A stretch of 64,000 nt of DNA, taken from positions 1 through 64,000 of the forward strand of contig NZ_JBQKKT010000014.1 in NCBI RefSeq assembly GCF_052116585.1, read 5' to 3'. The notes beneath the pieces are model-generated. The model saw nothing but the letters and a program-made list of their open reading frames with translations, was not told the DNA's origin and ran no database searches. Shown one piece after another: positions 33,816-41,973 of the stretch. Source of the DNA: Luteococcus sp052116585. Its GTDB lineage: Bacteria; Actinomycetota; Actinomycetes; Propionibacteriales; Propionibacteriaceae. Both the position numbers and the translations under genes were made by a program. How positions within the stretch are numbered: position 1 is the stretch's first letter; each line of letters starts with the position of its first letter.

Positions 33816-34820
33816 TCAGGCCCCCGGTGTCCGCTTGATGACCACCTTCCCGCGGGCCTTCTTGTCCGCCACCAGGGCGACGGCCTCGGGGGTCTGGTCG
33901 AAGTCGAAGGTGTGCCCCACCCGAGGCACCAGGGCTCCCTGTTCCACGAGCTGGCCAAGGTGGGCCAGCTGTGCACCGTCGGGCCGCAGGAAGAGGAAGC
34001 GGTAGTTGGCACCGTGCCGCTTGGCCTCGGCACGGACCTTGCGGCTCATCAGGGACATCACGGGCGCCAGCCAGGGCTTTCCGGCCTGCCGGGCGAACTC
34101 GGCTGCGGGCGGGCCGACGACGCTGACCACCGTGCCGCCCGGCGCCGTCACGGCGAGTGACTTGAGCTGGTTCTCGCCGCCGACGGTCTCCAGCACCACG
34201 TCCTGCCCGCTGACCAGCGTCGAGAAGTCCTCGGTGCGGTAGTCGATCACCCGGGCGACCCCGTAGTCGCGCACCAGGTCCACGTCGCGCCCGGAGCAGG
34301 TGGCCGTCACCTCGGCGCCGAGGTGCACGGCGAGCTGCGCGGCAACAGACCCCAGGCCACCGGCAGCCCCGTGCACCAGGACCTTGGTTCCCGGCCCAAC
34401 GGAGGTGACCTCGGTGAAGGCCTGCCAGGCCGTCTCGGCCACCAGGGGGAGGCTGGCGGCCGCGGCAAAGCCCACGTTGCCGGGCTTGGCGGCGATGTCC
34501 TCTTCCCGCACCAGCGCCCGCTCCGCGAAGGTTCCGGTGCTGTGCCCGCCGGGGCGGGCCATCACCTCGTCGCCAACCTTCCACTGCCCCACCCGCGCGC
34601 CAGTGGCCAGCACCACGCCGGCCACGTCATGGCCCAGCACGAGCGGCGTCATCGCCGGGAAGACCCGCTTGAAGTCGCCGCGGGCGATGAGCAGGTCGAC
34701 GGGGTTGACGCTGCTGGCCCGCACGTCGACGAGCACGTCGTGGGGACCCAGTTCGGGTTCGGCGACGGACAGCTCCTCCAGCCGGGTCTGGCCGTACCGG
34801 GTGATGCCAAAGGCGCGCAT
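33816..34820 (-). CDS. Quinone oxidoreductase-like MDR family protein
   Basis: 334-residue medium-chain dehydrogenase/reductase without the structural zinc cysteines. The N-terminal GroES-like fold shows VRASSVNPVDLLIARGDF and GHDVAGVV. The Rossmann fold carries VLVHGAAGGLGSVAAQLA. It is most like NADPH:quinone reductases or reductase-type zinc-independent ADHs; the substrate is unknown. GAGGA precedes ATG 34820. Divergent from the SBF-type carrier. Confidence 0.88.
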   Translation of the reverse strand: MRAFGITRYGQTRLEELSVAEPELGPHDVLVDVRASSVNPVDLLIARGDFKRVFPAMTPLVLGHDVAGVVLATGARVGQWKVGDEVMARPGGHSTGTFAERALVREEDIAAKPGNVGFAAAASLPLVAETAWQAFTEVTSVGPGTKVLVHGAAGGLGSVAAQLAVHLGAEVTATCSGRDVDLVRDYGVARVIDYRTEDFSTLVSGQDVVLETVGGENQLKSLAVTAPGGTVVSVVGPPAAEFARQAGKPWLAPVMSLMSRKVRAEAKRHGANYRFLFLRPDGAQLAHLGQLVEQGALVPRVGHTFDFDQTPEAVALVADKKARGKVVIKRTPGA

Positions 34821-34891
34821 GGATGGTCCTCGCGATCGTGCAACAGGTTCAGAGCTTCAACGACCGGTGCCGCGCTTTGATTCCCGAGGGT

Positions 34892-34897
34892 TAGGCT
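34892..34897 (+). promoter_or_regulatory. -10 box TAGGCT upstream of the SBF-type gene
   Basis: TAGGCT lies 10 nt before ATG 34908, which predicts a leader of only a few nucleotides. The GTG at 34899 would lie upstream of the expected transcription start. Confidence 0.4.
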
Positions 34898-34907
34898 CGT
34901 GCACATC

Positions 34908-35891
34908 ATGAACCTGCGCCTGCCCAAGCCCGACTACTTCCTGCTGGCGATCATCACCGCCGCGGTCGTCGCGACCGTCCTGCCCGCCACCGGCCCGCTG
35001 GTCCCCGTCGTCTCCTGGGCGAGCAAGATCATGATCGCGATCCTCTTCTTCCTCTACGGCGCCCGTCTGAGCCCACACGAGGCGCTGCAGGGCCTCAAGC
35101 ACTGGCGGCTGCATTCGGTGATCCTGGCCTTCACCTATGTGGTCTTCCCCCTCGTCGGACTGGCCATGGCTGTGTTGGTTCCCCGCGTCCTCAGCCCCGA
35201 GCTGTACCGCGGCATGCTCTGGTTGTGCCTGGTTCCGTCGACGGTCCAGTCCAGCATCAACTTCACCTCCATCGCCCGAGGCAACGTCGCCGGAGCCATC
35301 GTGAGCGCCTCCTTCTCCAACCTGATCGGTGTGGTGGTCACGCCGCTGCTGGCAATCCTGCTGATGAGCACCACCGGCGGTCTGCGGATCGACGCCAGTT
35401 CCATCCTGGACATCGTCTTCCAACTGCTGGTGCCCTTCGCCATCGGTCAGCTCTCCCGACGCTGGACCGCGGACTTCGTCAAGCGCCACAAGAAGCTGAA
35501 GCTGGTGGACCAGGGTTCCATCGTCCTGGTGGTCTACTCCGCGTTCAGCGCGGGAATGCGCGAACACATGTGGACCAAGGTGGAGCCGATCGACATCGTG
35601 AAGCTCGTCGTGGTCTGTCTAGTGCTCCTGGGCGTCATGCTCTGGCTCACGTGGCATGTTGCGCGCTGGCTGGGTTTCGACCGCGCCGATCGGATCGCCA
35701 TCCAGTTCTGTGGGACCAAGAAGTCGTTGGCGACGGGTGTGCCGATGGCCACGGTGCTGTTCGCGTCGCTGCCCGACGTGGGTCTGATGGTCCTGCCGCT
35801 GATGGTCTTCCACCAGGTGCAGCTGATGGCCTGCAGCGCCATGGCGGGGCGGTATGCACGCCAGGTACCCGACGAGACGGTCACGGCCTGA
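34908..35891 (+). CDS. SBF-like (bile acid:sodium symporter family) carrier
   Basis: 327-residue membrane protein with about nine or ten helices, resembling the SBF-like branch of the bile acid:Na+ symporter superfamily (FLYGARLSPHEALQGLKHW, LCLVPSTVQSSINFTSIARGN, FCGTKKSLATGVPM). The substrate in bacteria is generally unknown. I preferred ATG 34908 to the GTG nine bases upstream because a -10 box lies at 34892-34897. No partner gene is evident. Confidence 0.85.
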   Translation: MNLRLPKPDYFLLAIITAAVVATVLPATGPLVPVVSWASKIMIAILFFLYGARLSPHEALQGLKHWRLHSVILAFTYVVFPLVGLAMAVLVPRVLSPELYRGMLWLCLVPSTVQSSINFTSIARGNVAGAIVSASFSNLIGVVVTPLLAILLMSTTGGLRIDASSILDIVFQLLVPFAIGQLSRRWTADFVKRHKKLKLVDQGSIVLVVYSAFSAGMREHMWTKVEPIDIVKLVVVCLVLLGVMLWLTWHVARWLGFDRADRIAIQFCGTKKSLATGVPMATVLFASLPDVGLMVLPLMVFHQVQLMACSAMAGRYARQVPDETVTA

Positions 35892-35922
35892 CAACGTGTG
35901 TGCCGCGTGGGGAGCCGACGCA

Positions 35923-35928
35923 TAGGCT
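35923..35928 (+). promoter_or_regulatory. -10 box TAGGCT, leaderless small-protein promoter
   Basis: TAGGCT, 6 nt, then the ATG of the 92-residue protein. Confidence 0.5.
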
Positions 35929-35934
35929 CAAGGC

Positions 35935-36213
35935 ATGGCCGAGATTCGCAAGCACCGCCCCACCGCCGGTTCCCCGATCGCCCAAGCCCTCGAGAAGGCA
36001 CTGGGGGCCTCGGTGCGCCCCGTGACGCCGGGAGCGCCTCCGCAGCCCAACCACCCCAAGCAGCAGCCCACGGTCACCCCGCCCCGGGTCAGTGGGATCA
36101 CGGGAGCCACGGGAAGCCCGGGCTGGGTCAGCGTCGACCCCTCGGAGGCGCTGAGGGCAGCCCGGAAGAGCGCGCCTGAAGCACTGGATGAGGACGAGGA
36201 CGAGCTCGACTGA
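35935..36213 (+). CDS. Small Pro-rich protein with acidic tail, unknown
   Basis: 92-residue hypothetical protein that I do not recognise. A basic N terminus (AEIRKHRP) is followed by a short helix (IAQALEKALGA), a Pro/Gln/Thr-rich middle and a strongly acidic C terminus (DEDEDELD). It has no membrane segment or signal peptide and is probably largely disordered. Coding status is supported by the -10 box exactly 6 nt before the ATG and by its placement between genes without overlap. It ends 11 nt from the convergent SPFH gene. Confidence 0.6.
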   Translation: MAEIRKHRPTAGSPIAQALEKALGASVRPVTPGAPPQPNHPKQQPTVTPPRVSGITGATGSPGWVSVDPSEALRAARKSAPEALDEDEDELD

Positions 36214-36223
36214 GTCTGGTAGG

Positions 36224-37522
36224 TCAGTGTGTGGGCGCCGGCGGCTCCCACCCGGTCTTGTACTCCAGCCCGGACGGCTGCGTGGTCGGCTGCGCCCCGC
36301 CTTCCGCTGTCTGCCCCCCAGCATCGGTGGGTTGGGCGGCCGCAGTGGAGCCCTGTCCCAGCTCGGGCGTGGCGGCGGCCCCACCCAGCTGGTCCTGCGC
36401 CATACCGGGATCAATCTGGGCCGTCGCGCTGCGTCGGGACTTGATGCCCGGATTGGAGAGCTTCTCAGCCTCCTCGATCACTGCCTGCACCGTCTTGTCG
36501 CTCTGCGCACGCTCCTGGTCTGTCTGCTCCCGGATCTCGGCCAGGACATCCACCTTCTCCGGCGCGGCGAACTTCGACTTGTCCACCGGGGTGAAGCCCT
36601 GGAGTTTCTCGGCCAGCTCGGTACCACCGACGGCCGATCCCAACCCCTTGAGTGCATCGTTCAGCTCGCTGGGAACGATCCACACCTTGTTGGAGTCGCC
36701 GCGCGCCAGCGCAGGGAGCATCTGCATGTACTGGTAGGCCAACAGGCCCTGGTCCGGCTCACCGGCGTGGATGGCGTTGAAGACGGTCGTGATGGCCTGC
36801 GCCTCACCCTCGGCCCTCAGCATCTGCGACTGGCGATCAGCCTGGGCGCGCAGGATCGCGGCCTCACGCTCGCCCTGGGCCCGCAGGACCGCGGACTCCT
36901 TCTCGCCACCAGCGGCCAGGATCTGGGACTGGCGCTGCCCCTCGGCCAGCAGGATCTGGGCACGCTTGTCGCGTTCCGCGCGGGCGCCCTTCTCCATCGC
37001 GTCGCGGATGGTGGCCGGCGGCTCGATGGCGCGAAGCTCGACACGGTTCACCTTGATGCCCCACTTGCCGGTGGCCTCGTCCAGCACGGCACGCAGCTTC
37101 TGGTTGATCTCCTCGCGGCTCGTGAGCGCCCGCTCCAGGTCCATGCCACCGATGATGTTGCGCAGCGTGGTCATGGTCAGCTGCTCGATGGCACCCCGGT
37201 AGTTCTGGGCCTCGTAGGCGGCGCGGACCGGGTCGACGATCTGGAAGTAGATCACCGAGTCGATGTTCACCATGAGGTTCTCCTCGGTGATCACGCCCTG
37301 GGGCGGGAAGGCCTGCACCTCCTCACGCATGTCCATCGTGTAGCGGACTCGGTCCACCAGGGGCACCAGCAGGTGCGGCCCGGGCTCCAGGGTCCGACGG
37401 AACTTGCCGAGCCGCTCGACCACCGCGATCTGCTGCTGCTTGATGATCCGCAGTGATTGCGCCAGTGCAACCACCACGAAGACCACCAGCACCAGCATGA
37501 GGATGAGTCCAAAGTCAGGCAT
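36224..37522 (-). CDS. SPFH domain (stomatin/prohibitin-like) protein
   Basis: 432-residue membrane-anchored SPFH protein. One N-terminal helix (about 3-24) precedes the SPFH/band-7 domain (about 30-200, IVPLVDRV-like region and RNIIGGMDLERALTSREEIN). A long Ala/Glu/Arg/Gln coiled coil follows (about 195-260), then a disordered Pro/Gln/Gly-rich C terminus. These proteins scaffold membrane microdomains, usually with an NfeD partner. ATG 37522 has GAGGAGA upstream. The NfeD gene lies 67 nt upstream on the same strand, the expected pairing. Confidence 0.92.
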   Translation of the reverse strand: MPDFGLILMLVLVVFVVVALAQSLRIIKQQQIAVVERLGKFRRTLEPGPHLLVPLVDRVRYTMDMREEVQAFPPQGVITEENLMVNIDSVIYFQIVDPVRAAYEAQNYRGAIEQLTMTTLRNIIGGMDLERALTSREEINQKLRAVLDEATGKWGIKVNRVELRAIEPPATIRDAMEKGARAERDKRAQILLAEGQRQSQILAAGGEKESAVLRAQGEREAAILRAQADRQSQMLRAEGEAQAITTVFNAIHAGEPDQGLLAYQYMQMLPALARGDSNKVWIVPSELNDALKGLGSAVGGTELAEKLQGFTPVDKSKFAAPEKVDVLAEIREQTDQERAQSDKTVQAVIEEAEKLSNPGIKSRRSATAQIDPGMAQDQLGGAAATPELGQGSTAAAQPTDAGGQTAEGGAQPTTQPSGLEYKTGWEPPAPTH

Positions 37523-37589
37523 CACGTGTCTCCTCGTCAGCCCGGGATTCCCTCCCGGAGGGGTCACTGGTCAGGGGCAGTGAGACCCA

Positions 37590-38078
37590 TCATGGCAGTT
37601 GTGGGTGCACCGGATAGACGACGAGCGTCGCCCCGTCCACCTCGTAGACCTCGACGCCGGCACCAGCATCGATGCTGGTTGCACCGGTCATGGTGCGGGC
37701 GCTCCAGACCTCACCGTTCACCTTCACCTGACCGCCGCTGCTGGTGACGGGCTCAATGGCCAGTCCCTCGCTGCCGACCAGCTTGCTGATGCTGGAACGG
37801 TAACCGGGGGCATTGCGGACTCGTCGCAGCAGGGTCGGGCGCATGAGCCCCAGCATGGCTGCTGAGACGGCCAGAGCCACGAGAACCTGGACCACCAGGA
37901 GCTCGGGGAGCACGAAGGCGGTCAGTGCCGCGGCCAGCGCGCCACTGGCCAGCATCAGGAGGGTGAGGTCCAGCGTGAGCATCTCGGCCGTGGCCAGCAG
38001 GAGGCCGAGCGCTCCCCACATCGCCCACAGGTTCTGCCCGAACCAGTGGACGAAATCACCTTCGTGCGGAGTCATCAT
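37590..38078 (-). CDS. NfeD family protein
   Basis: 162-residue NfeD-like protein without the protease domain (NfeD1b type). Three or four hydrophobic helices (about 12-80) precede a C-terminal OB-fold (about 95-160, VGSEGLAIEPV, GQVKVNGEVWSAR, GAGVEVYEVDGATLVV). It normally works with the SPFH protein encoded just downstream in membrane-domain organisation. Start could be either of two adjacent ATGs. Confidence 0.9.
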   Translation of the reverse strand: MMTPHEGDFVHWFGQNLWAMWGALGLLLATAEMLTLDLTLLMLASGALAAALTAFVLPELLVVQVLVALAVSAAMLGLMRPTLLRRVRNAPGYRSSISKLVGSEGLAIEPVTSSGGQVKVNGEVWSARTMTGATSIDAGAGVEVYEVDGATLVVYPVHPQLP

Positions 38079-38113
38079 CGTCCTCTCACGGCGTCGTTCA
38101 CGCCATCATGCCC

Positions 38114-38920
38114 CTAGTCATGCAGGGCTCGACGGTGCCACACCGCGCGTGCGGACCAGCGACCGTCCTCGTGGGTCAGGCGGAGCGGCACGTCGAATGC
38201 CTCGCTCATCAGCTCGTCGGTGAGCACGTCCTGGATGGGACCGGACGCGACGACGCGTCCGGACTTGATCAGCAGCGCATTGGTGATGCCCTCGGGAATC
38301 TCCTCGACGTGGTGGGTCACCATCACGCTGGCCGGGGCCATCGGGTCGCTGCACAGGTCGCCCAGGGTCCGGACCAGCGCCTCGCGGCCAGCCAGGTCCA
38401 GTCCGGCGGCCGGCTCGTCGAGCAGCAGCAGTTCGGGATCGGTCATCAGGGCGCGGGCGATCTGCACGCGCTTGCGCTCCCCCTCGCTGAGGGTGCCGAA
38501 GGTGCGGTCGGCCAGCCGGTCGATCTCCAGCTGGGACATCAGCTCAACCGCCCGCTCGTGGTCCATGTCGTCGTAGTCCTCGCGCCAGCGACCCATCACG
38601 GCATAGGAGGCAGAGACGACGACATCGCGCACCAGTTCCTGCTTGGGGATCCGATCCGCAATGGCAGCCGAGGTGACACCGATCCGGGGCCGGAGCTCGA
38701 AGACGTCGACGGCGCCAAGCATCTCTTCCAGGATGGTTGCGGTTCCGCTGGTGGGGTGCATCTGGGCGGCGAGGATCTGCAGCAGCGTGGTCTTGCCGGC
38801 GCCATTGGGCCCGACGAGCACCCAGCGCTCGTCCTCCTCGACGACCCAGTTGATGTCATCGAGCAGCTTAGCGCCGCCACGCTCGACCCCGACGCCCGAC
38901 AGATCAACCACTGATGCCAT
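38114..38920 (-). CDS. ABC transporter ATP-binding protein (single domain)
   Basis: 268-residue ATPase with Walker A GPNGAGKTT, signature LSEGERKRVQIARAL, Walker B LLLLDEPAAGLDL and switch His in VMVTHHVEEI. No permease gene is adjacent. It resembles the soluble YlmA/ModF-like ATPases of actinobacteria rather than an importer pair; the role is unknown. ATG 38920 is preceded by TAGGTT at 6 nt. Confidence 0.88.
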   Translation of the reverse strand: MASVVDLSGVGVERGGAKLLDDINWVVEEDERWVLVGPNGAGKTTLLQILAAQMHPTSGTATILEEMLGAVDVFELRPRIGVTSAAIADRIPKQELVRDVVVSASYAVMGRWREDYDDMDHERAVELMSQLEIDRLADRTFGTLSEGERKRVQIARALMTDPELLLLDEPAAGLDLAGREALVRTLGDLCSDPMAPASVMVTHHVEEIPEGITNALLIKSGRVVASGPIQDVLTDELMSEAFDVPLRLTHEDGRWSARAVWHRRALHD

Positions 38921-38926
38921 GGTGAA

Positions 38927-38932
38927 AACCTA
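38927..38932 (-). promoter_or_regulatory. -10 box TAGGTT, leaderless ATPase promoter
   Basis: TAGGTT, 6 nt, then the ATG of the ABC ATPase. A divergent -10 for the neighbouring gene lies 40 nt away. Confidence 0.5.
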
Positions 38933-38971
38933 TCCGACCGCGGCGCGCTCCCCCAAGCCAACCCCGGCGGA

Positions 38972-38977
38972 TAGTCT
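38972..38977 (+). promoter_or_regulatory. -10 box TAGTCT, leaderless promoter of the 243-residue protein
   Basis: TAGTCT, 6 nt, then ATG 38984. Confidence 0.5.
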
Positions 38978-38983
38978 CGCGCC

Positions 38984-39715
38984 ATGCTCGAGGTCTGTCT
39001 GAATCTGGCCATCGCCCTGAACCAGTTGTCCGGAAGCGGCACCAGCGCTGCCCGGGCGGAGCAGCTGGTGCTGGGCGATGGGCGTCCGCACCACGTCCAC
39101 GATCCGGATCAACTGCTGGGGCTCGACCCCCTGCACGCCGTTCCGCTGCGGCAGGCTCTCGCCCGGATCGAACACGGAGCGCTTCCAGGTCAACCGGCCT
39201 GGGCCCTCTTGCTGCCCCGCCCCGGACGGATGGCCGGACTGCGGGGTCCCGCCGAGCTGAATGCGGGCGGTCTGGAGCGCGGTGCCGTGGTGTGCGCGCA
39301 CGATGGTTCGCTGGCGTGGCTGGCCACCGTGGTGGGGGCCGGCGTCCAGTGGCGGCTGGTGCGTGCCGAACGTCCCCTGCCCGCGCCGGACCCTCGTGAG
39401 ACGGCGCGGATGCTCTCGCAGGTGGTGGCCGGGGCCACCAGCGCGCTCCATGGATTCCCCCTGCTCGACGGGTCACGTCCCGAGCCGGGCCGGTCCGTGA
39501 TGCTCGGCGCCGGTTACCCCGCCAGGTCGCAGACCCTGCTCGACCGCGCCCTGCTGCTGCTGTCGGCCGCCGAGGCCGGCCTGGCCCAACAGCACCAGGC
39601 CCTCCATTCGCATGCTGCGCTGAACAGCGAACGGCACCTGCGCGAACTCGCAGGTGCCGCCCTGGATGGTGTGAGTGCTGCCGTCTCCTGGCCGCAACGG
39701 GCTCTGGACGCGTGA
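38984..39715 (+). CDS. Conserved-looking hypothetical protein, unknown function
   Basis: 243-residue soluble protein, Ala/Leu/Arg-rich, without signal peptide, membrane helix or catalytic motif that I recognise. The first 60 residues (LEVCLNLAIALNQLSGSGTS, LLGLDPLHAVPLRQAL) and the last 90 look helical, with a beta-rich middle (AWALLLPRPGRMAGLRG, GAVVCAHDGSLAWLATVV). It lies between the ABC ATPase and fabI, a position where M. tuberculosis also has an uncharacterised gene near inhA. Coding is supported by the leaderless promoter box and uniform codon use. Confidence 0.7.
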   Translation: MLEVCLNLAIALNQLSGSGTSAARAEQLVLGDGRPHHVHDPDQLLGLDPLHAVPLRQALARIEHGALPGQPAWALLLPRPGRMAGLRGPAELNAGGLERGAVVCAHDGSLAWLATVVGAGVQWRLVRAERPLPAPDPRETARMLSQVVAGATSALHGFPLLDGSRPEPGRSVMLGAGYPARSQTLLDRALLLLSAAEAGLAQQHQALHSHAALNSERHLRELAGAALDGVSAAVSWPQRALDA

Positions 39716-39745
39716 CCGTCTCCGGCAGTGTCGCCACTCGGCAGG

Positions 39746-40519
39746 TCAGCCGCCGGTGCTGTGCACTCCCCCGTCGACGTGGATCATCTCGCCGGTGGTC
39801 TTGGGGAACCAGTCACTGAGCAGCGCGACGACGCCCTTGGCCGTGGGGACTGCGTCCGTGGTGTCCCAGCCCAGGGGTGCGCGGTCCCCCCAGGTGTCAT
39901 TGAAGGTGGTGGAGCCCGGGATCGCCTTCTTGGCGATGGTGTCCAGTGGTCCCGCGGCGATGATGTTGCACCGCACGCCTTCTGGACCGAGGTAGCGAGC
40001 CAGGTAGCGGCTGGTGGATTCCAGGGCGGCCTTGGCCACGCCCATCCAGTCATAGGTGGGCCAGGTGATGCGGCCGTCAAAGGTCAGGCCCACCACCGAG
40101 ACGTCGTCGCTGAACAGCGGCTTGCACGCCATCGTCAGGCTGGCCAGGGAGTAGGCCGAGACCTGCAGGGCATTGGCCACGTCCGGCCAAGGGGTCGTGA
40201 GGAATCCACCACCCAGTGCGGTCTCCGGGTTGGCATAGGCGATCGAGTGCACGATGCCGTCCACCTTCTCCAGACCATTGGCCCGCAGCAGCTCGGGCAG
40301 GCGCGCCAGGTGCTCGTCGTCGGCGACATTGAGCTCGATCAGGGCCGGCACCGGATCCAGTGACTTCGCGACGCGTTGCGTAAGGCTCATGGCCCGGCCG
40401 AAGTTGCTGATCACCACCGTGGCGCCCTCTTCCTGGGCGATCTTGGCCACTTGGTAGGCGATCGAGGTCTTGTGGGTCACGCCGGTGACCAGGATGGATT
40501 TTCCTTCGAGGATTCCCAT
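39746..40519 (-). CDS. fabI: NADH-dependent enoyl-ACP reductase (InhA-like)
   Basis: 257-residue enoyl-ACP reductase for the last reduction of type-II fatty-acid elongation. It looks InhA-like: VTHKTSIAYQVAK at the nucleotide site, the catalytic Tyr/Lys in TYDWMGVAKAALES (Tyr-x6-Lys), and AAGPLDTIAKKAIPG. AGAAGG precedes ATG 40519; a longer frame to 40672 would cross the repeat array. It lies 109 nt downstream of fabG, with a 20-bp tandem array between them. Confidence 0.95.
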   Translation of the reverse strand: MGILEGKSILVTGVTHKTSIAYQVAKIAQEEGATVVISNFGRAMSLTQRVAKSLDPVPALIELNVADDEHLARLPELLRANGLEKVDGIVHSIAYANPETALGGGFLTTPWPDVANALQVSAYSLASLTMACKPLFSDDVSVVGLTFDGRITWPTYDWMGVAKAALESTSRYLARYLGPEGVRCNIIAAGPLDTIAKKAIPGSTTFNDTWGDRAPLGWDTTDAVPTAKGVVALLSDWFPKTTGEMIHVDGGVHSTGG

Positions 40520-40551
40520 GGACTGCCTTCTGTGCTGGTTTGGTTCGCTGC

Positions 40552-40631
40552 TGGTGTTGGACCGATGATCCTGGGGTTGTACCGACGATCTTGGGGTTGT
40601 ACCGACGATCTTGGGGTTGGACCGAGGATCA
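40552..40631 (-). repeat. 20-bp tandem repeat starting at the fabG stop codon
   Basis: Four 20-bp units: 40552-40571, 40572-40591, 40592-40611 and 40612-40631. The central two are identical (TGGGGTTGTACCGACGATCT on the plus strand) and the outer two differ at a few positions. On the coding strand each begins nGATC, and the first unit starts with the TGA stop of fabG. Confidence 0.92.
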
Positions 40632-41390
40632 GTGTCCCATGCCCAGGCCACCGTCAACCGGGACCACTGCACCGGTCACGTAACCGGCCTCGTCACTGGT
40701 CAGGTAGCGCACGGCAGCGGCAATGTCACCGGTGGACCCCAAGCGCCCCACCGGAATGCGTTCCTTGTAGCCCTTGATGAGGTCCTCGTCGAGCACCGCG
40801 GTCATGTCGGTCTCGATGAAACCCGGGGCGACCACATTGCACGTGATCCCGCGGCCGCCCAGCTCGCGAGCGATGCTTCGAGCCATGCCCACGAGGGCTG
40901 CCTTGGAGGAGGCGTAGTTGACCTGACCGGCAGACCCCAGCAGCGCAACCACCGAGCTGATCAGCACGATCCTGCCGTGCCGCTGCTTCATCATGGGGCG
41001 GACGGCGCGCTTGACGACGCGGAAGGTGCCAGTGAGGTTGGTGTCGACCACCTGCTCGAAGTCCGCATCGCTCATGCGCATCAGCAGCCCATCCTTGGTG
41101 ATACCCGCATTGGCCACCAGGATCTCGACGGGGCCGTGGGTCTCCTCGACCTGCTTGAAGGCCGCCTCCACCTGCTCGGGGTCCGTGATGTCGCACTGCA
41201 CGCCCAGCACGCCCTCGGGCACGTCGCCCGAACGGTAGGTGGCGGCCACCCTGTGCCCGGCGGCGGCCAGATCGGCCGCGATGGCCCGTCCGATGCCCTT
41301 GCTGCCACCGGTCACGAGCACGCTGCGGGGCTCTGGCACGGCAGCGAGGGCGGCGAAGGTGGACTGGGCGTCGGCAATGTCATGGCTCAC
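40629..41390 (-). CDS. fabG: 3-oxoacyl-ACP reductase
   Basis: 253-residue SDR that reduces 3-oxoacyl-ACP with NADPH. It has GGSKGIGRAIA at the cofactor site, NAG in VANAGITKDGL, the catalytic Ser/Tyr/Lys in SSVVALLGSAGQVNYASSK, and the closing GAVVPVDGGLGMGH. It pairs with fabI as in the mycobacterial mabA-inhA operon. Start GTG 41390 is preceded by TAGCGT at 7 nt; a longer frame to 41441 would begin upstream of that promoter. Confidence 0.95.
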   Translation of the reverse strand: MSHDIADAQSTFAALAAVPEPRSVLVTGGSKGIGRAIAADLAAAGHRVAATYRSGDVPEGVLGVQCDITDPEQVEAAFKQVEETHGPVEILVANAGITKDGLLMRMSDADFEQVVDTNLTGTFRVVKRAVRPMMKQRHGRIVLISSVVALLGSAGQVNYASSKAALVGMARSIARELGGRGITCNVVAPGFIETDMTAVLDEDLIKGYKERIPVGRLGSTGDIAAAVRYLTSDEAGYVTGAVVPVDGGLGMGH

Positions 41391-41397
41391 CCGTGCC

Positions 41398-41403
41398 ACG
41401 CTA
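41398..41403 (-). promoter_or_regulatory. -10 box TAGCGT, leaderless fabG promoter
   Basis: TAGCGT, 7 nt, then the fabG GTG. Confidence 0.5.
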
Positions 41404-41519
41404 GGCGAACCGTCGTGGGGCCAGCCTGTGCGCGGGAACAATGTCCCGGAACCTTATTTGGAGGAATCGGCACCGTCCCGGTCCAGACCACGCCGGGGCA
41501 CGCGGCTGGCGCTTGGTCA

Positions 41520-41525
41520 TAGAGT
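41520..41525 (+). promoter_or_regulatory. -10 box TAGAGT, leaderless DUF3099 promoter
   Basis: TAGAGT, 6 nt, then GTG 41532. Confidence 0.5.
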
Positions 41526-41531
41526 GGCGCC

Positions 41532-41894
41532 GTGGGCACTTCGAAGACTGCATCCCGCAGGACCGGTTCGCGTACCGTCGCAGATGATCCGGTCCTGATC
41601 ACGGATGCCCGTCTGGCCCGAAGTCAGGACATCGAGATGCGTCAGCGTCGCTATGTCATGACCATGATCATCCGCACGACGTGCTTCTGCACGATGTTCT
41701 TCGTTCCAGGCTGGTGGAAGATCGTCGCGATCAGCGCAGCCGCGGTGCTCCCGGCGATCGCCGTGGTTCTGGCCAATGCCCGCGACAACCGGACATACCC
41801 CGGTGACATCGCCCAGCCGGACGACGAAGCCGCCACGATGCTCGCCCTGGCCCCGGGGCCAGTGATCCGCGGCGAGGTGGACGAGACCCACTAG
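41532..41894 (+). CDS. DUF3099 family membrane protein
   Basis: 120-residue small membrane protein. The signature VLITDAR and RRYVMTMIIRTTCF opens two predicted helices (about 43-62 and 65-82). Function is unknown; the family is confined to actinobacteria and commonly neighbours fabG and SURF1, as here. The start is GTG 41532, fixed by a -10 box 6 nt upstream. Confidence 0.85.
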   Translation: MGTSKTASRRTGSRTVADDPVLITDARLARSQDIEMRQRRYVMTMIIRTTCFCTMFFVPGWWKIVAISAAAVLPAIAVVLANARDNRTYPGDIAQPDDEAATMLALAPGPVIRGEVDETH

Positions 41895-41960
41895 CCCCCC
41901 CAGCCCCTCGGCCGGGGCCGTCCAGCAGGACGAGACCCCAGTTCTGTCGGTGCCGACGGG

Positions 41961-41966
41961 TACGGT
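41961..41966 (+). promoter_or_regulatory. -10 box TACGGT, leaderless SURF1 promoter
   Basis: TACGGT, 7 nt, then GTG 41974. Confidence 0.45.
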
Positions 41967-41973
41967 GGTGGGC

